Source: Cellulomonas flavigena DSM 20109
GTDB taxonomy: Bacteria; Actinomycetota; Actinomycetes; Actinomycetales; Cellulomonadaceae
Assembly (NCBI RefSeq): GCF_000092865.1
Contig: NC_014151.1
Coordinates: forward strand, 1,426,001-1,490,000
Reading direction: 5' to 3'
Length of the DNA: 64,000 nt
Positions 26,876-35,181 of the stretch are shown here, one piece after another (position 1 is the first letter of the stretch; each line of letters begins with the position of its first letter). A program made the translations under genes and the position numbers. Under the pieces are notes generated by a model. That model saw nothing but the letters and a program-made list of their open reading frames with translations, was not told the DNA's origin and searched no databases.

Positions 26876-27324
26876 GCGGTCACCGTGCTCCACCCGTCGC
26901 GCGCCGCGAGGAACGTGCGGGCCACGTCCTGCGCGCCGGCGAGCGTGTGGTGCGCGCCCCAGCCGCACTGCACCTCGTTGGCGGCGGGCACCTCCGTGGC
27001 CCCCAGGATGTCCGTGAGGGTCGCGGCGACGAGGTCGTGCACGTCCTGCTCCTCCCAGCGGCCCTCGAGCATGAGGTAGAAGCCCGTCTGGCAGCCCATG
27101 GGGGAGAAGTCGAGCACGCGGCCCGAGTGGTTGCGCGAGTGCTCGGCGAACAGGTGCTCGAGGGAGTGCACGGCGTCCATCTCGAGGTGGGCGACGTTCG
27201 GCTGCGCGAAGCGCACGTCGAACTTGGAGATGACGTCCCCGTGCGGCAGCTCCTTGAGGTCCGCGAGCCGGATGTACGGCGCGACGACGGTCCGGTGGTC
27301 CAGGTTGAACGACTCGACGTTCAT
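26872..27324 (-). CDS. luxS: S-ribosylhomocysteine lyase LuxS
   Basis: 150-residue metalloenzyme that splits S-ribosylhomocysteine into homocysteine and DPD, the AI-2 precursor. Metal ligands H53 and H57 with E56 in HSLEH, and C120 in NEVQCGWG, plus catalytic C78 in MGCQTG, are all conserved. Length matches the family. ATG 27324 gives the normal MNVESFNLDH start. Overlapping mtnN downstream makes this a compact activated-methyl-cycle operon. Whether AI-2 is a signal here cannot be told. Confidence 0.95.
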   Translation of the reverse strand: MNVESFNLDHRTVVAPYIRLADLKELPHGDVISKFDVRFAQPNVAHLEMDAVHSLEHLFAEHSRNHSGRVLDFSPMGCQTGFYLMLEGRWEEQDVHDLVAATLTDILGATEVPAANEVQCGWGAHHTLAGAQDVARTFLAARDGWSTVTA

Positions 27325-27410
27325 GCGAGGTGTGTCCACACCCCCAGTGTGCTGCACTCGCGCGTCACGTCCACCCCGCGTCCGGCGGGTGGAGCGTCCG
27401 GGCGGGGCCG

Positions 27411-28301
27411 TCAGCGGGCGCGCAGCTCGACGAGCACGCGCGGCAGCTCGGTCAGCAGCTCGCGCGCGAGGTACCCGTGCGATCCGACGGCCGCAGCCAG
27501 CCGGTCGCCCGCCACGCCGTGCGCCTCGATGCCGAAGCACGCCGCCTGCGCGAGGTCCGCACCGCGCGCCGCGAGCCCGCCGACCGCCCCGGCGAGCACG
27601 TCACCGCTGCCGGAGGTCCCCAGCCCCGAGTAGCCGGTGGACGAGCGCCAGCGCCGGCCACCGGGCTCGGCCACCACGCCCGCGCACGCCACGACGACGC
27701 CGTACCCGTCGGCGAGCCGCGCGGCGACGGGCACGTCCGCGTCGTCGCCGCCCTCGCCCGTCGCGTCGTCGAGGTCCTCGCCCAGCAGCCGCGCGGCCTC
27801 CGACGTGTTGGGCGTCAGCACGGCGCGCCCGCGGACGCCCGCGCGCACGTCGTCCGCATCGCGCAGCACGCCGAGCGCGAAGGCGTCGAGCACGAGCCGC
27901 GCCTCGGCGGGTGCGTCCTCGAGCACGGCGCGCAGCAGCGCGAGGGTCCCCTCCGGCTCGTCGAGCCCCGGTCCGACGACGACGACGTCGGCACGCTCGA
28001 GCTCGCCGGCCAGCGCGTCGCCCGCGCCCGTCACGGAGCCGCCGTCGTCCTCGGGCAGCCCGACGACCCCCGCCTCCGGCGTCGCGACCGCGAGCGCCGC
28101 TGCCACCGAGGCCGCGACGCCGAGCGTCAGCCGCCCCGCGCCCACCCGCAGGGCCGCGAGCCCCGCGAGCTGCACCGCACCGGGCGTGCCGCGTGCGCCG
28201 CCGAGGACGAGGACGCCGCCGCGGGCGTCCTTGCCGCCCGTCGGCTCGGGCAGCGGGTGCTCGCGCAGCAGCGCGGGCGTCAGCACGGGGTCCTCAGCCA
28301 C
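27411..28301 (-). CDS. ADP/ATP-dependent NAD(P)H-hydrate dehydratase
   Basis: 296-residue ribokinase-fold repair enzyme (NnrD/YjeF C-terminal family) that dehydrates damaged NADHX/NADPHX. GGKDARGGVLVLGG at the N-terminus, VGPGLDE, VLTPNTSEAARLLG and the nucleotide-site GTSGSGDVLAG are visible; the family often has GTGD where this has GSGD. There is no fused epimerase domain. GTG 28301 overlaps the end of the histidine phosphatase gene by 8 bases. Confidence 0.87.
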   Translation of the reverse strand: MAEDPVLTPALLREHPLPEPTGGKDARGGVLVLGGARGTPGAVQLAGLAALRVGAGRLTLGVAASVAAALAVATPEAGVVGLPEDDGGSVTGAGDALAGELERADVVVVGPGLDEPEGTLALLRAVLEDAPAEARLVLDAFALGVLRDADDVRAGVRGRAVLTPNTSEAARLLGEDLDDATGEGGDDADVPVAARLADGYGVVVACAGVVAEPGGRRWRSSTGYSGLGTSGSGDVLAGAVGGLAARGADLAQAACFGIEAHGVAGDRLAAAVGSHGYLARELLTELPRVLVELRAR

Positions 28302-29031
28302 CGGTGTCCTCCGTCCCCTCGTGCTCGGTGATCGCCGCGTCGAGCGCCGCGAGGTGCGCGACGTCGTCGAACACGGCCAGGTGCCAGCCGTCGTCGACGC
28401 GGTCGAGCCGCGTGACCGACGCGTTGCGCACGCTGGACTCGCTCATGACCTGGTCCTCGGTGAGCTCTTCGAGCACGTACCGCAGCAGCATGACGACCGC
28501 GTCGTGCGCCACCACCAGCACGCGCCGGCCCGCGTCGCGGGTCTGCAGGTCCGCCAGGGCGCAGCGCAGGCGCAGCGCGACGTCCGCCCAGGACTCGCCG
28601 CCCGGCGGGCGGTGGTACATCTTGCCGAGGTGGCGCCGGCGCTCCGCCTCCTGCGGGTGCCGCTCGCGCACGCCGCGCCACGTGAGCCGGTCGAGGATCC
28701 CGAGCTCACGGTCACGCAGCCGCTCGTCGCGACGTACCGGCAGGGCGAGCCCTGCCGTCTCGAGCGCGATGCCGGCCGTCTCGAGCGTGCGGACGTAGGG
28801 CGAGCACCACACGACCTCGGGGCGGTCCTCGGGCGGCAGCGCACCGAGCCAGGTGCCGAGCGCCGCGACCTGCTCGCGCCCACGGTCCGACAGCGGCGTG
28901 TCGGCGTCGCGCGTCGCGACGTCGACGAGCAGCGAGTGCTCGCGCTCCGCCCGCGACGCCGCGACGTTGCCGACGCTCTCGCCGTGGCGCACCAGCAGCA
29001 GGCGCGTCGGGGTCGTCGCGGCCACGGTCAC
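28294..29031 (-). CDS. Histidine phosphatase family protein
   Basis: 245-residue phosphoglycerate-mutase-like phosphatase. LVRHGES carries the phospho-accepting His, CSPYVRTLETA the second conserved Arg region, DRELG the acid loop and VVAHDAVVMLL the C-terminal catalytic His. Cytoplasmic; substrate unknown. GTG 29031 overlaps the stop of the small membrane-protein gene (GTGA) and the C-terminus overlaps the NAD(P)HX dehydratase gene, so three genes share one transcript. Confidence 0.87.
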   Translation of the reverse strand: MTVAATTPTRLLLVRHGESVGNVAASRAEREHSLLVDVATRDADTPLSDRGREQVAALGTWLGALPPEDRPEVVWCSPYVRTLETAGIALETAGLALPVRRDERLRDRELGILDRLTWRGVRERHPQEAERRRHLGKMYHRPPGGESWADVALRLRCALADLQTRDAGRRVLVVAHDAVVMLLRYVLEELTEDQVMSESSVRNASVTRLDRVDDGWHLAVFDDVAHLAALDAAITEHEGTEDTGG

Positions 29032-29267
29032 CGCCGGTCGCGCTCCTCGAGCGCCGGCAGGATCGTCGTCGGGATCGCGAACGCCAGGCCGAAGGCGACG
29101 ATGGCCGCGGTCACGAGCAGCGCGCCGGCCGCCCCGTCGGCCTCGAAGCCGATGGTGAACAGCGCGAACGACCCGACGAAGAGCAGCAGGCACAGCACCC
29201 CGGTCGCGGCGCGCGCGGGCGCCCCCGGCGCCGGGTCGGTCGAGTACGCGGTCTCGTCGGAAGCCAT
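29028..29267 (-). CDS. Small hypothetical membrane protein
   Basis: 79 residues with two hydrophobic helices (about 21-41 and 46-70) and short charged ends; family not recognised. ATG 29267 is preceded by a GGAG-like site. Start of the operon with the histidine phosphatase and the hydrate dehydratase; a separate function is not evident. Confidence 0.65.
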   Translation of the reverse strand: MASDETAYSTDPAPGAPARAATGVLCLLLFVGSFALFTIGFEADGAAGALLVTAAIVAFGLAFAIPTTILPALEERDRR

Positions 29268-29366
29268 GGCTCCTCCAGGGTCGTGACGGGGTCGTGGCCA
29301 GTATCACCGTCCGTCGCCGCCGCGGCACGTCCGTCCACGACGCCGGGCGCGCCGCAGCCGCGCACG

Positions 29367-30302
29367 TCAGCGCATCGGCAGCGCGCGCCGGCCCCGCGGC
29401 CCGTACGCCGGCAGCTGCCCGCGGTGCGCGGTCTCCAGCAGCACGAGGACCCGCTGCCGGTGGCCCTGCCAGGGGGCCAGGAGCTCCAGCATCCCCGCGT
29501 CGTCGGCGCGCCGGCCCGTCAGCGCCCACCCGACGAGGTGCGGCAGGTGCGCGTCGCCGACCTGCACGGCGTCGGGGTCCCCGAGCGCGCGCGACGTCAC
29601 CTCGGCCGCCGTCCACGGCCCGATGCCGGGCACGGTCTGCAGGCGCCGCGCGAGCTCGGTGGAGGTGAGGTCGGCGCGGAAGGCGTGCGCGACCGCAGCG
29701 GCGCGGCGGACGGTGTCCGAGCGCTGCGCGTCCACGCCGGCGCCGCGCCACTCCCAGACGGGCAGGGCGGCCCACACGCGCGCCGGCGGTGCGACGCGCA
29801 GCGCCGTGGGGGCCGGCCCCGGCGCGCGCGTGCCGTGCCGTGCGACGAGCCGCCGCCACGACGCCTTCGCGTCGACGCCGACCACGCGCTGCTCCAGCAC
29901 CGCCGTGACGACCGCCGGCCACACGTCACCGCCGCGTGCGAGCCGGATCCCGGCGTGCGTGCGGTGCGCACGTGCCACGACGGGGTGCAGGTGCGCCGCG
30001 AACCCGGAGACGTCGTCGTGCAGGCCCAGCAGCCCGGGCGCGTCCGCGAGCACCCCGGCCGCGCCCGGGCCCCACGCGTCGGCGCGCACCCCGCCGGTGA
30101 CCGGCTGCAGGCGCAGTGTCGCGACGTCGTCACCGCGCCGGGTCGCGTGCCACACGCCGTCCGGCTGCCACGCCCACGTCGGGTCGCCCGTGCCGCGGCG
30201 CAGGCGCAGCAGCGTGCGACGCACGTCGAGGCCCGGCGGGCACGCGACGACGACGTGCGCGTCGCCGGTCGCGGGCTCGGGGGTCACCGCACCAGGATGC
30301 AC
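29367..30302 (-). CDS. DNA-3-methyladenine glycosylase-like (AlkA/HhH-GPD) protein
   Basis: About 311-residue base-excision-repair-type protein. The helix-hairpin-helix with LQTVPGIGPWTAAEV and the following VQVGDAHLPH, supplying the catalytic Asp position, define the AlkA-like HhH-GPD fold; the N-terminal 110 residues form the AlkA beta-rich domain. GTG 30302 gives the longest version; a GTG at 30287 (VTPEPATGD) is equally possible. Target lesion cannot be predicted. Confidence 0.82.
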   Translation of the reverse strand: MHPGAVTPEPATGDAHVVVACPPGLDVRRTLLRLRRGTGDPTWAWQPDGVWHATRRGDDVATLRLQPVTGGVRADAWGPGAAGVLADAPGLLGLHDDVSGFAAHLHPVVARAHRTHAGIRLARGGDVWPAVVTAVLEQRVVGVDAKASWRRLVARHGTRAPGPAPTALRVAPPARVWAALPVWEWRGAGVDAQRSDTVRRAAAVAHAFRADLTSTELARRLQTVPGIGPWTAAEVTSRALGDPDAVQVGDAHLPHLVGWALTGRRADDAGMLELLAPWQGHRQRVLVLLETAHRGQLPAYGPRGRRALPMR

Positions 30303-30394
30303 CCCGCGACGATCCGTCCCCGACGGGGCGGCCCCGCGCCCGGCCCGGCGCCGTCCGACGTGCGCGGGCTCCGGCGTCGCGGCACCATCGGGCG

Positions 30395-30745
30395 ATGAGC
30401 GGGCAGGCGGCGGGTGGACGGCTCGACGTGGGACGTGCGGGCGACGTGCTCCACGTCGTGCTCACCGGGCCGGTCGACATGGTGGTGCGCGAGCGGGACG
30501 CTCCCGCGCTCTGGCCGGCCCTGGCCGACCCGCGGGTGCGCACGGTCGACCTCGACGCGGGTGCCGTGACGTTCCTCGACTCCAGCGGGCTCTCGGTGCT
30601 CGTGCGCCTCGCCCGCGACGCGGCCGAGCGCGGCGTCGTGCTGCGCCTCGTCGCGACCAGCCCGCGGGTCGACGACCTGCTCGAGCAGACGGGCGTGGGG
30701 GAGTGGATGGCCCGGATCGCGGGCGCGCCCGGCGCCGCGCGCTGA
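30395..30745 (+). CDS. STAS domain protein (anti-anti-sigma factor-like)
   Basis: 116-residue single-domain STAS protein. FLDSSGLSVL (about residues 60-69) contains the Ser position phosphorylated in SpoIIAA-type antagonists. It could regulate an anti-sigma factor, but no sigma or anti-sigma gene is adjacent. ATG 30395 is 6 nt after a weak CACCAT box; no ribosome site is seen. Confidence 0.82.
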   Translation: MSGQAAGGRLDVGRAGDVLHVVLTGPVDMVVRERDAPALWPALADPRVRTVDLDAGAVTFLDSSGLSVLVRLARDAAERGVVLRLVATSPRVDDLLEQTGVGEWMARIAGAPGAAR

Positions 30746-30758
30746 GGGCCGTCCGGCG

Positions 30759-31133
30759 TCAGCGGCCGCGCAGCTTCTCGATCTCGCGCCGCTCCCGCTT
30801 GGTCGGGCGCCCGGCGCCGCGGTCACGCTGCCCGGCGAGCGCCACCTGCGTGCGGGGCGGCGGCACGGGGGAGCGGTCGAGGTACGACGCCTGCGCGACC
30901 TCCGCGGAGACGCGCTTGACGAGCAGCCGCTGCACGACGACGAGCCGCTCGCGCGCCCCGCCGCGCACCTGCACCTCGTCCCCGGGGACGACCTGGGTCG
31001 CCGGCTTGGCGCGCTCGCCGTTGACGCGGACGTGGCCCGCGCGGCACGCCGCCGCCGCAGCGGAGCGGGTGGGGAAGAGCCGCACCGCCCACGCCCACGC
31101 GTCGACCCGCACGCGGCCCGTCGGCTCCGCCAC
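30759..31133 (-). CDS. RNA-binding S4 domain protein (Hsp15-like)
   Basis: 124-residue S4-domain protein. RVDAWAWAVRLFPTRSAA followed by AGHVRVNGERAKPATQV is the canonical S4 motif, and the Arg/Lys-rich tail (RPTKRERREIEKLRGR) suits Hsp15-like ribosomal RNA binding. GTG 31133 is chosen because GGGAGG lies about 7 nt upstream; a start at 31169 would add a basic stretch overlapping that site. Confidence 0.85.
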   Translation of the reverse strand: MAEPTGRVRVDAWAWAVRLFPTRSAAAAACRAGHVRVNGERAKPATQVVPGDEVQVRGGARERLVVVQRLLVKRVSAEVAQASYLDRSPVPPPRTQVALAGQRDRGAGRPTKRERREIEKLRGR

Positions 31134-31216
31134 CTGCCACCTCCCGCTCGCACGACGTGCCGCCGGCACGCAAGGTCAGCCTGCCACGGGCCGGAACGTT
31201 CCGGGCCGCTCACTGC

Positions 31217-31229
31217 TGAAACGGTTCGC
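31217..31229 (+). promoter_or_regulatory. LacI-type operator-like palindrome (TGAAACGGTTCGC)
   Basis: TGAAACGGTTCGC, 47 bp before the CBM2 gene; identical to the site at 36545-36557. Confidence 0.6.
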
Positions 31230-31275
31230 TCGGGCAGGCTGGCGCGAACGTCGCAGCTCGTCCGAAGGGGCTCCC

Positions 31276-31803
31276 ATGACCGTCCACCACTGCCGTCGTC
31301 CGGCCCGCCGCGCGGCCGCCCTGCTGGGGGTCGCGTCGGTGATCGTCACCGGCTCGATCGTCGGTGCGCAGGCCGCCGCCGCCGGCCCGCAGCGCGTCGA
31401 TCCCGGAGCCGGGCTGCTCGCCACGTCGGTCCCTGCGAGCACGTCGCCCGCGCCGCGCCCGTCGACCCCCACGCAGACCCCGACCATGCCCCAGGACCGC
31501 GCGGGGTGCGAGGCCGCCTACGAGGTCCTCAGCGAGTGGCCGGGCGGCTTCGTCGCGCAGGTCCGCGTCGTCAACGTCAGCACGTTCTCGAGCCTCGAGG
31601 GCTGGACCGTGCGCGTCGAGCTGCCCGCGGGCGAGGCCACGCACGCCTGGAGCAGCACCGTCGTGACCGACGCCGACGGGGCGACCTTCCGCGCGGCGTC
31701 CTGGAACTCGTTCCTCACGTCCCGGGGCACGGCCGAGTTCGGGTTCCAGGGCACCGGGAGCCCGACGCCGGGGACGGTCACCTGCTCCGCGACGCCGCGC
31801 TGA
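31276..31803 (+). CDS. Secreted CBM2 cellulose-binding protein
   Basis: 175-residue exported protein consisting almost only of a carbohydrate-binding module. A signal peptide (basic RRPARRAA, then a hydrophobic core ending AQAAAA) covers about 1-36; a Thr/Pro/Ser linker follows; CBM2 spans about 77-172 with paired cysteines at its two ends and conserved Trp/Asn positions (GWTVRVELP, AASWNSF). No catalytic domain is present. It may prime cellulose or anchor other proteins. An operator palindrome lies just upstream. Confidence 0.85.
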   Translation: MTVHHCRRPARRAAALLGVASVIVTGSIVGAQAAAAGPQRVDPGAGLLATSVPASTSPAPRPSTPTQTPTMPQDRAGCEAAYEVLSEWPGGFVAQVRVVNVSTFSSLEGWTVRVELPAGEATHAWSSTVVTDADGATFRAASWNSFLTSRGTAEFGFQGTGSPTPGTVTCSATPR

Positions 31804-31840
31804 CGCGTCGCGGTGCCCCTCCGGGCACCGAAGGTCGCGG

Positions 31841-31853
31841 TGAAGCGCTTCGC
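31841..31853 (+). promoter_or_regulatory. LacI-type operator-like palindrome (TGAAGCGCTTCGC)
   Basis: TGAAGCGCTTCGC with perfect palindromic core GAAGCGCTTC, between the CBM2 and SGNH/CBM2 genes, so the second gene probably has its own promoter. Confidence 0.6.
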
Positions 31854-31933
31854 CGTCCCCCGCAGGTGAGGACGGGGGGCCACGATCGACCCAGGACCGT
31901 GCACCCGCCGGCGCCGTCGACGAGCCCGAGCCC

Positions 31934-33000
31934 GTGCGCGTCATGGCGCTGGGCGACTCCATCACCGGGTCCCCCGGCTGCTGGCGTGCGCTCCTGCATC
32001 GTGACCTCACCGCCGCCGGGCACGCGGTCGACATGGTCGGCACGCTCCCGGCGCAGGGCTGCGGCGTCGCCCACGACGGCGATCACGAGGGGCACGGCGG
32101 GGCGCTGGTGACGGACGTCGCAGCGTCCGGTCGCGCGGCTGCGTGGTTCGCCGCGACGCGGCCCCAGGTCGTCCTCATGCACTTCGTGACCAACGACGTG
32201 TGGAGCAACCGCAGCACTGCCGAGATCCTCGCCGCGTGGACGACCCTGGTCGAGCAGATGCGCGCGGTCGAGCCGGACGTCGTCGTGGCCGTCGCCCAGA
32301 TCGTCCCGGTCGCACCGCCCACGTGCGCCGACTGCCCGGACCGCACGCGGGCGCTCGACGCGGCGGCGCCCGGCTGGGCGCTCGAGGTGAGCACCCCGAC
32401 GTCACCGGTCCTGGTGGCCGACCACTGGACCGGCTGGGACCCGGCCCGTCACACGTCCGACGGCGTGCACCCGAACGACGCGGGGACGCAGCGGATGGCC
32501 GCCACGTGGCTGCCGGTGGCGTCGGAGGCCCTCGACCTCGTGACCCGCGGGGACGTGCCCCCGCCGTCGCAGACCCCCAGCGTGACCCCCGCCGACGTGG
32601 ACGGGCTGCCGGCGCCCGTCGTGACGTCCGTGACGCCCACGCCGGCGGACGTCGACGGCCCGCCGTCGCCCGGCCCGACGACCACACCCCCGGTCATCGA
32701 GGACCCGGTGGGGTGCGCCGCGGCGCTGACGGTCACGAGCCGGTGGGCGACGGGTTCGTCGCGTCGGTCAAGGTGCGCAACCTGTCCATGTTCTACGCCA
32801 CGGACAGCTGGGTGGTCACCGTGGACCTGCCGCGCGGCCGGATCGCGAACGCGTGGAACGCGATCCCCGGCGGCACGTCGCCGCAGACGTTCACGCCCGC
32901 GCCGTGGAGCCCGGTCGTCGGGCTGACCGGCTCGACCGAGTTCGGCTTCCTGGCCTCGGGCTCGCCCGACGACGCGGCCCTCACCTGCGCCTGGCCCTGA
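31934..33000 (+). pseudogene. SGNH/CE3-like esterase with CBM2, frameshifted
   Basis: SGNH/GDSL-type hydrolase resembling CE3 acetyl-xylan esterases (MALGDSITGSPGCW, VTNDVW, DGVHPNDAG), about residues 1-205, then a Pro/Thr linker and a C-terminal CBM2. The CBM2 begins in one frame (CAAALTVTSRW, to about 32748) and continues in the next (GDGFVASVKVRNLS to the stop at 33000). One extra G in GGTGGGCGACGGG at about 32740-32752 restores W-GDGF, matching the sibling CBM2. Also odd: GTG 31934 starts directly at the catalytic block and no signal peptide is found in any frame. Either a real decaying gene or a sequence error; typed as pseudogene with that caveat. Confidence 0.7.
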
Positions 33001-33015
33001 TCCGGCGGTGACGCG

Positions 33016-33054
33016 CGACGGCCCGCCGCCCCGCGAGGGGGAGGCGGGCCGTCG
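33016..33054. terminator. Bidirectional hairpin terminator
   Basis: CGACGGCCCGCC and GGCGGGCCGTCG form a perfect 12-bp stem around a 15-nt loop, between the convergent SGNH/CBM2 gene and pgi. Confidence 0.8.
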
Positions 33055-33057
33055 GTG

Positions 33058-34740
33058 TCAGTCGCGCAGCTCGAGGTAGCGCTCGATGAGCCCGCGCGTC
33101 GACGGGTCCTGCGCGGCCAGTGCCTGTGCGTCGCCCGTCACGGCCGGTGTGATCTCCAGGGCGAGCTTCTTGCCGAGCTCGACGCCCCACTGGTCGAACG
33201 AGTCGATGCCCCACACGATGCCCTGCGCGAACGTGATGTGCTCGTACAGCGCGATGAGCTGACCCACGACGGAAGGCGTCAGGGCGGGCGCGAGGACCGA
33301 CGTGGTCGGGCGGTTCCCGGGGAACACGCGCGCGGGGACGATGTGCTCGGGCGTGCCCTCGGCGCGCACCTCGTCCGCCGTCTTGCCGAACGCCAGCGCC
33401 TTGGTCTGCGCGAAGAAGTTGGCGAGGAACAGCGCGTGCACGTCGGTGTCACCGTCGCGCAGCGGGTACGCGGGGTTGGCCACGGCGATGAAGTCCGCCG
33501 GGATCAGGCGCGTGCCCTGGTGGATGAGCTGGTAGAACGCGTGCTGCCCGTTGGTGCCGGGCTCGCCCCAGAACACCTCACCGGTCTGCGTGGTGACGGG
33601 CGTGCCGTCCCAGCGCACGGACTTGCCGTTCGACTCCATCGTCAGCTGCTGCAGGTACGCAGGGAACCGGTGCAGCTGCTGCGCGTAGGGGAGCACGGCG
33701 TGCGTGTGGGCGCCCAGGAAGTTCGTGTACCAGACGTTGAGCAGGCCCATGAGGAAGGGCACGTTCCGCTCGACGGGCGTGGTCCGCGTGTGCTCGTCGA
33801 CGGCATGGAAGCCCGCGAGCAGGTCGCCGAACGCGTCCGGGCCGACCGCGATGGCCAGCGAGGTGCCGATGGCGGAGTCCACCGAGTAGCGCCCGCCGAC
33901 CCAGTCCCAGAACCCGAACGCGTTCGCGGGGTCGATGCCGAAGTCGGCGACCTTGTCCAGGGCCGTCGAGACGGCGACGAAGTGCTTCGCGACAGCCTCG
34001 CGACGGGCCTCGTCGGTGTCCTCCAGGTGCCCGGCGGCCGCCAGGGAGTCCCACAGCCACTGCCGCGCGAGGCGTGCGTTGGTGAGGGTCTCCAGCGTCG
34101 TGAAGGTCTTCGACGCGACGATGAACAGCGTCGTCGTCGGGTCCAGACCCTTCGTCTTCTGCGCGAGGTCGGTCGGGTCGATGTTGGAGACGAACCGCAC
34201 CTCGAGGTCGTCGGCCACGTACGGCTCGAGGGCCTCGTAGACCATGACGGGTCCCAGGTCCGAGCCGCCGATGCCGATGTTGACCACCGTGCGGACCGCC
34301 TCGCCCGTGACACCCGTCCACTCACCCGCGCGCACCTTCTCCGCGAACGCGAACACCTCGGCGAGCACGGCCTGCACGTCGTCGTCGACCTGCTGACCGT
34401 CGACCACCAGCGGCGGCTCGACGTCGGCGGGGCGGCGCAGCGCGGTGTGCAGCACGGCGCGGTCCTCGGTGACGTTGATGCGCTCGCCGGCGAGCATCGC
34501 CTCGTAGCGCTCGGCGAGGTGCACCTCGTCGGCCAGGCGCGCGAGCAGCGCGATCGTCTCGTCCGTGACGAGGTTCTTCGACAGGTCGACGGTGAGGTCC
34601 GCGAGCGGCAGCGTGAGGCGCGTGGCGCGGTCGGGGTCGGCCGCGAACCACGCGCGCAGGTCGGGGCTCAGCGCGGTCTCGTGCTGCGTGAGTGCCTGCC
34701 AGGCGCTCGTCGTGGTGGGGTCGATGGGCGGCGTGGGCAC
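33058..34740 (-). CDS. pgi: Glucose-6-phosphate isomerase
   Basis: 560-residue glycolytic enzyme converting glucose-6-phosphate and fructose-6-phosphate. [26 protein letters not shown], the PGI signature [18 protein letters not shown] (phosphate and substrate site) and MESNGKSV with [19 protein letters not shown] (catalytic Glu and His) are all intact; length matches the long bacterial form. GTG 34740 has AGGGAG upstream. A TACGGT -10 box at 34779-34784 suggests a 30- to 40-nt leader. Neighbouring cellulose/pectin genes feed this pathway but need not be co-regulated. Confidence 0.96.
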   Translation of the reverse strand: MPTPPIDPTTTSAWQALTQHETALSPDLRAWFAADPDRATRLTLPLADLTVDLSKNLVTDETIALLARLADEVHLAERYEAMLAGERINVTEDRAVLHTALRRPADVEPPLVVDGQQVDDDVQAVLAEVFAFAEKVRAGEWTGVTGEAVRTVVNIGIGGSDLGPVMVYEALEPYVADDLEVRFVSNIDPTDLAQKTKGLDPTTTLFIVASKTFTTLETLTNARLARQWLWDSLAAAGHLEDTDEARREAVAKHFVAVSTALDKVADFGIDPANAFGFWDWVGGRYSVDSAIGTSLAIAVGPDAFGDLLAGFHAVDEHTRTTPVERNVPFLMGLLNVWYTNFLGAHTHAVLPYAQQLHRFPAYLQQLTMESNGKSVRWDGTPVTTQTGEVFWGEPGTNGQHAFYQLIHQGTRLIPADFIAVANPAYPLRDGDTDVHALFLANFFAQTKALAFGKTADEVRAEGTPEHIVPARVFPGNRPTTSVLAPALTPSVVGQLIALYEHITFAQGIVWGIDSFDQWGVELGKKLALEITPAVTGDAQALAAQDPSTRGLIERYLELRD

Positions 34741-34778
34741 GTGGGTCTCCCTGAGGGGTCCGGCGGGGTCTCCCGCTC

Positions 34779-34784
34779 ACCGTA
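34779..34784 (-). promoter_or_regulatory. Putative -10 box of pgi
   Basis: TACGGT on the minus strand, 38 bp before the pgi start and upstream of an AGGGAG ribosome site. Confidence 0.4.
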
Positions 34785-34845
34785 GGGCCGCCGGGGCGGT
34801 GCCCGCACGGGACGTCCGGCGGGTGGCGGCGGCTAGCGTGGGTGG

Positions 34846-35181
34846 ATGCCCCGCGTGCCCGTCTCGCCCGTCGCCGCCGTCGGCCTCGTCCTCGCGTTCG
34901 CGCTCGCGCAGGGGACGGGGGTGCGGTGGCTCGGCGCCGTGGTGCTGCTGGCCACCGCCGCGACGTGCCTGGCGCTCGCGGTGCCACGGGTGGGGTGGGG
35001 GCGTCCGCTCGTCGTGCTGGCCGTGGGTCTCGCGGTGTTCGCAGCGTCGCACCCCGCCGCCGACCTCGTGGGGACCTGGCGGGCGGTGCTGACGGCCGCG
35101 GCCGTGCTCGGTGCGACGGGCTGGTGGCTCGTCGACCGGGCACGGCCGCGGGTCGGTGCGTCGGTGGTGCGTCAGCGGTAG
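34846..35181 (+). CDS. Hypothetical membrane protein
   Basis: 111 residues with four short hydrophobic helices (about 8-22, 28-45, 52-68 and 80-97); no family recognised. ATG 34846 follows a TAGCGT box by 6 nt with no ribosome site. Its 3' end overlaps the end of the convergent pectate lyase gene by 10 bases, so the transcripts are partly antisense to each other. Confidence 0.65.
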   Translation: MPRVPVSPVAAVGLVLAFALAQGTGVRWLGAVVLLATAATCLALAVPRVGWGRPLVVLAVGLAVFAASHPAADLVGTWRAVLTAAAVLGATGWWLVDRARPRVGASVVRQR

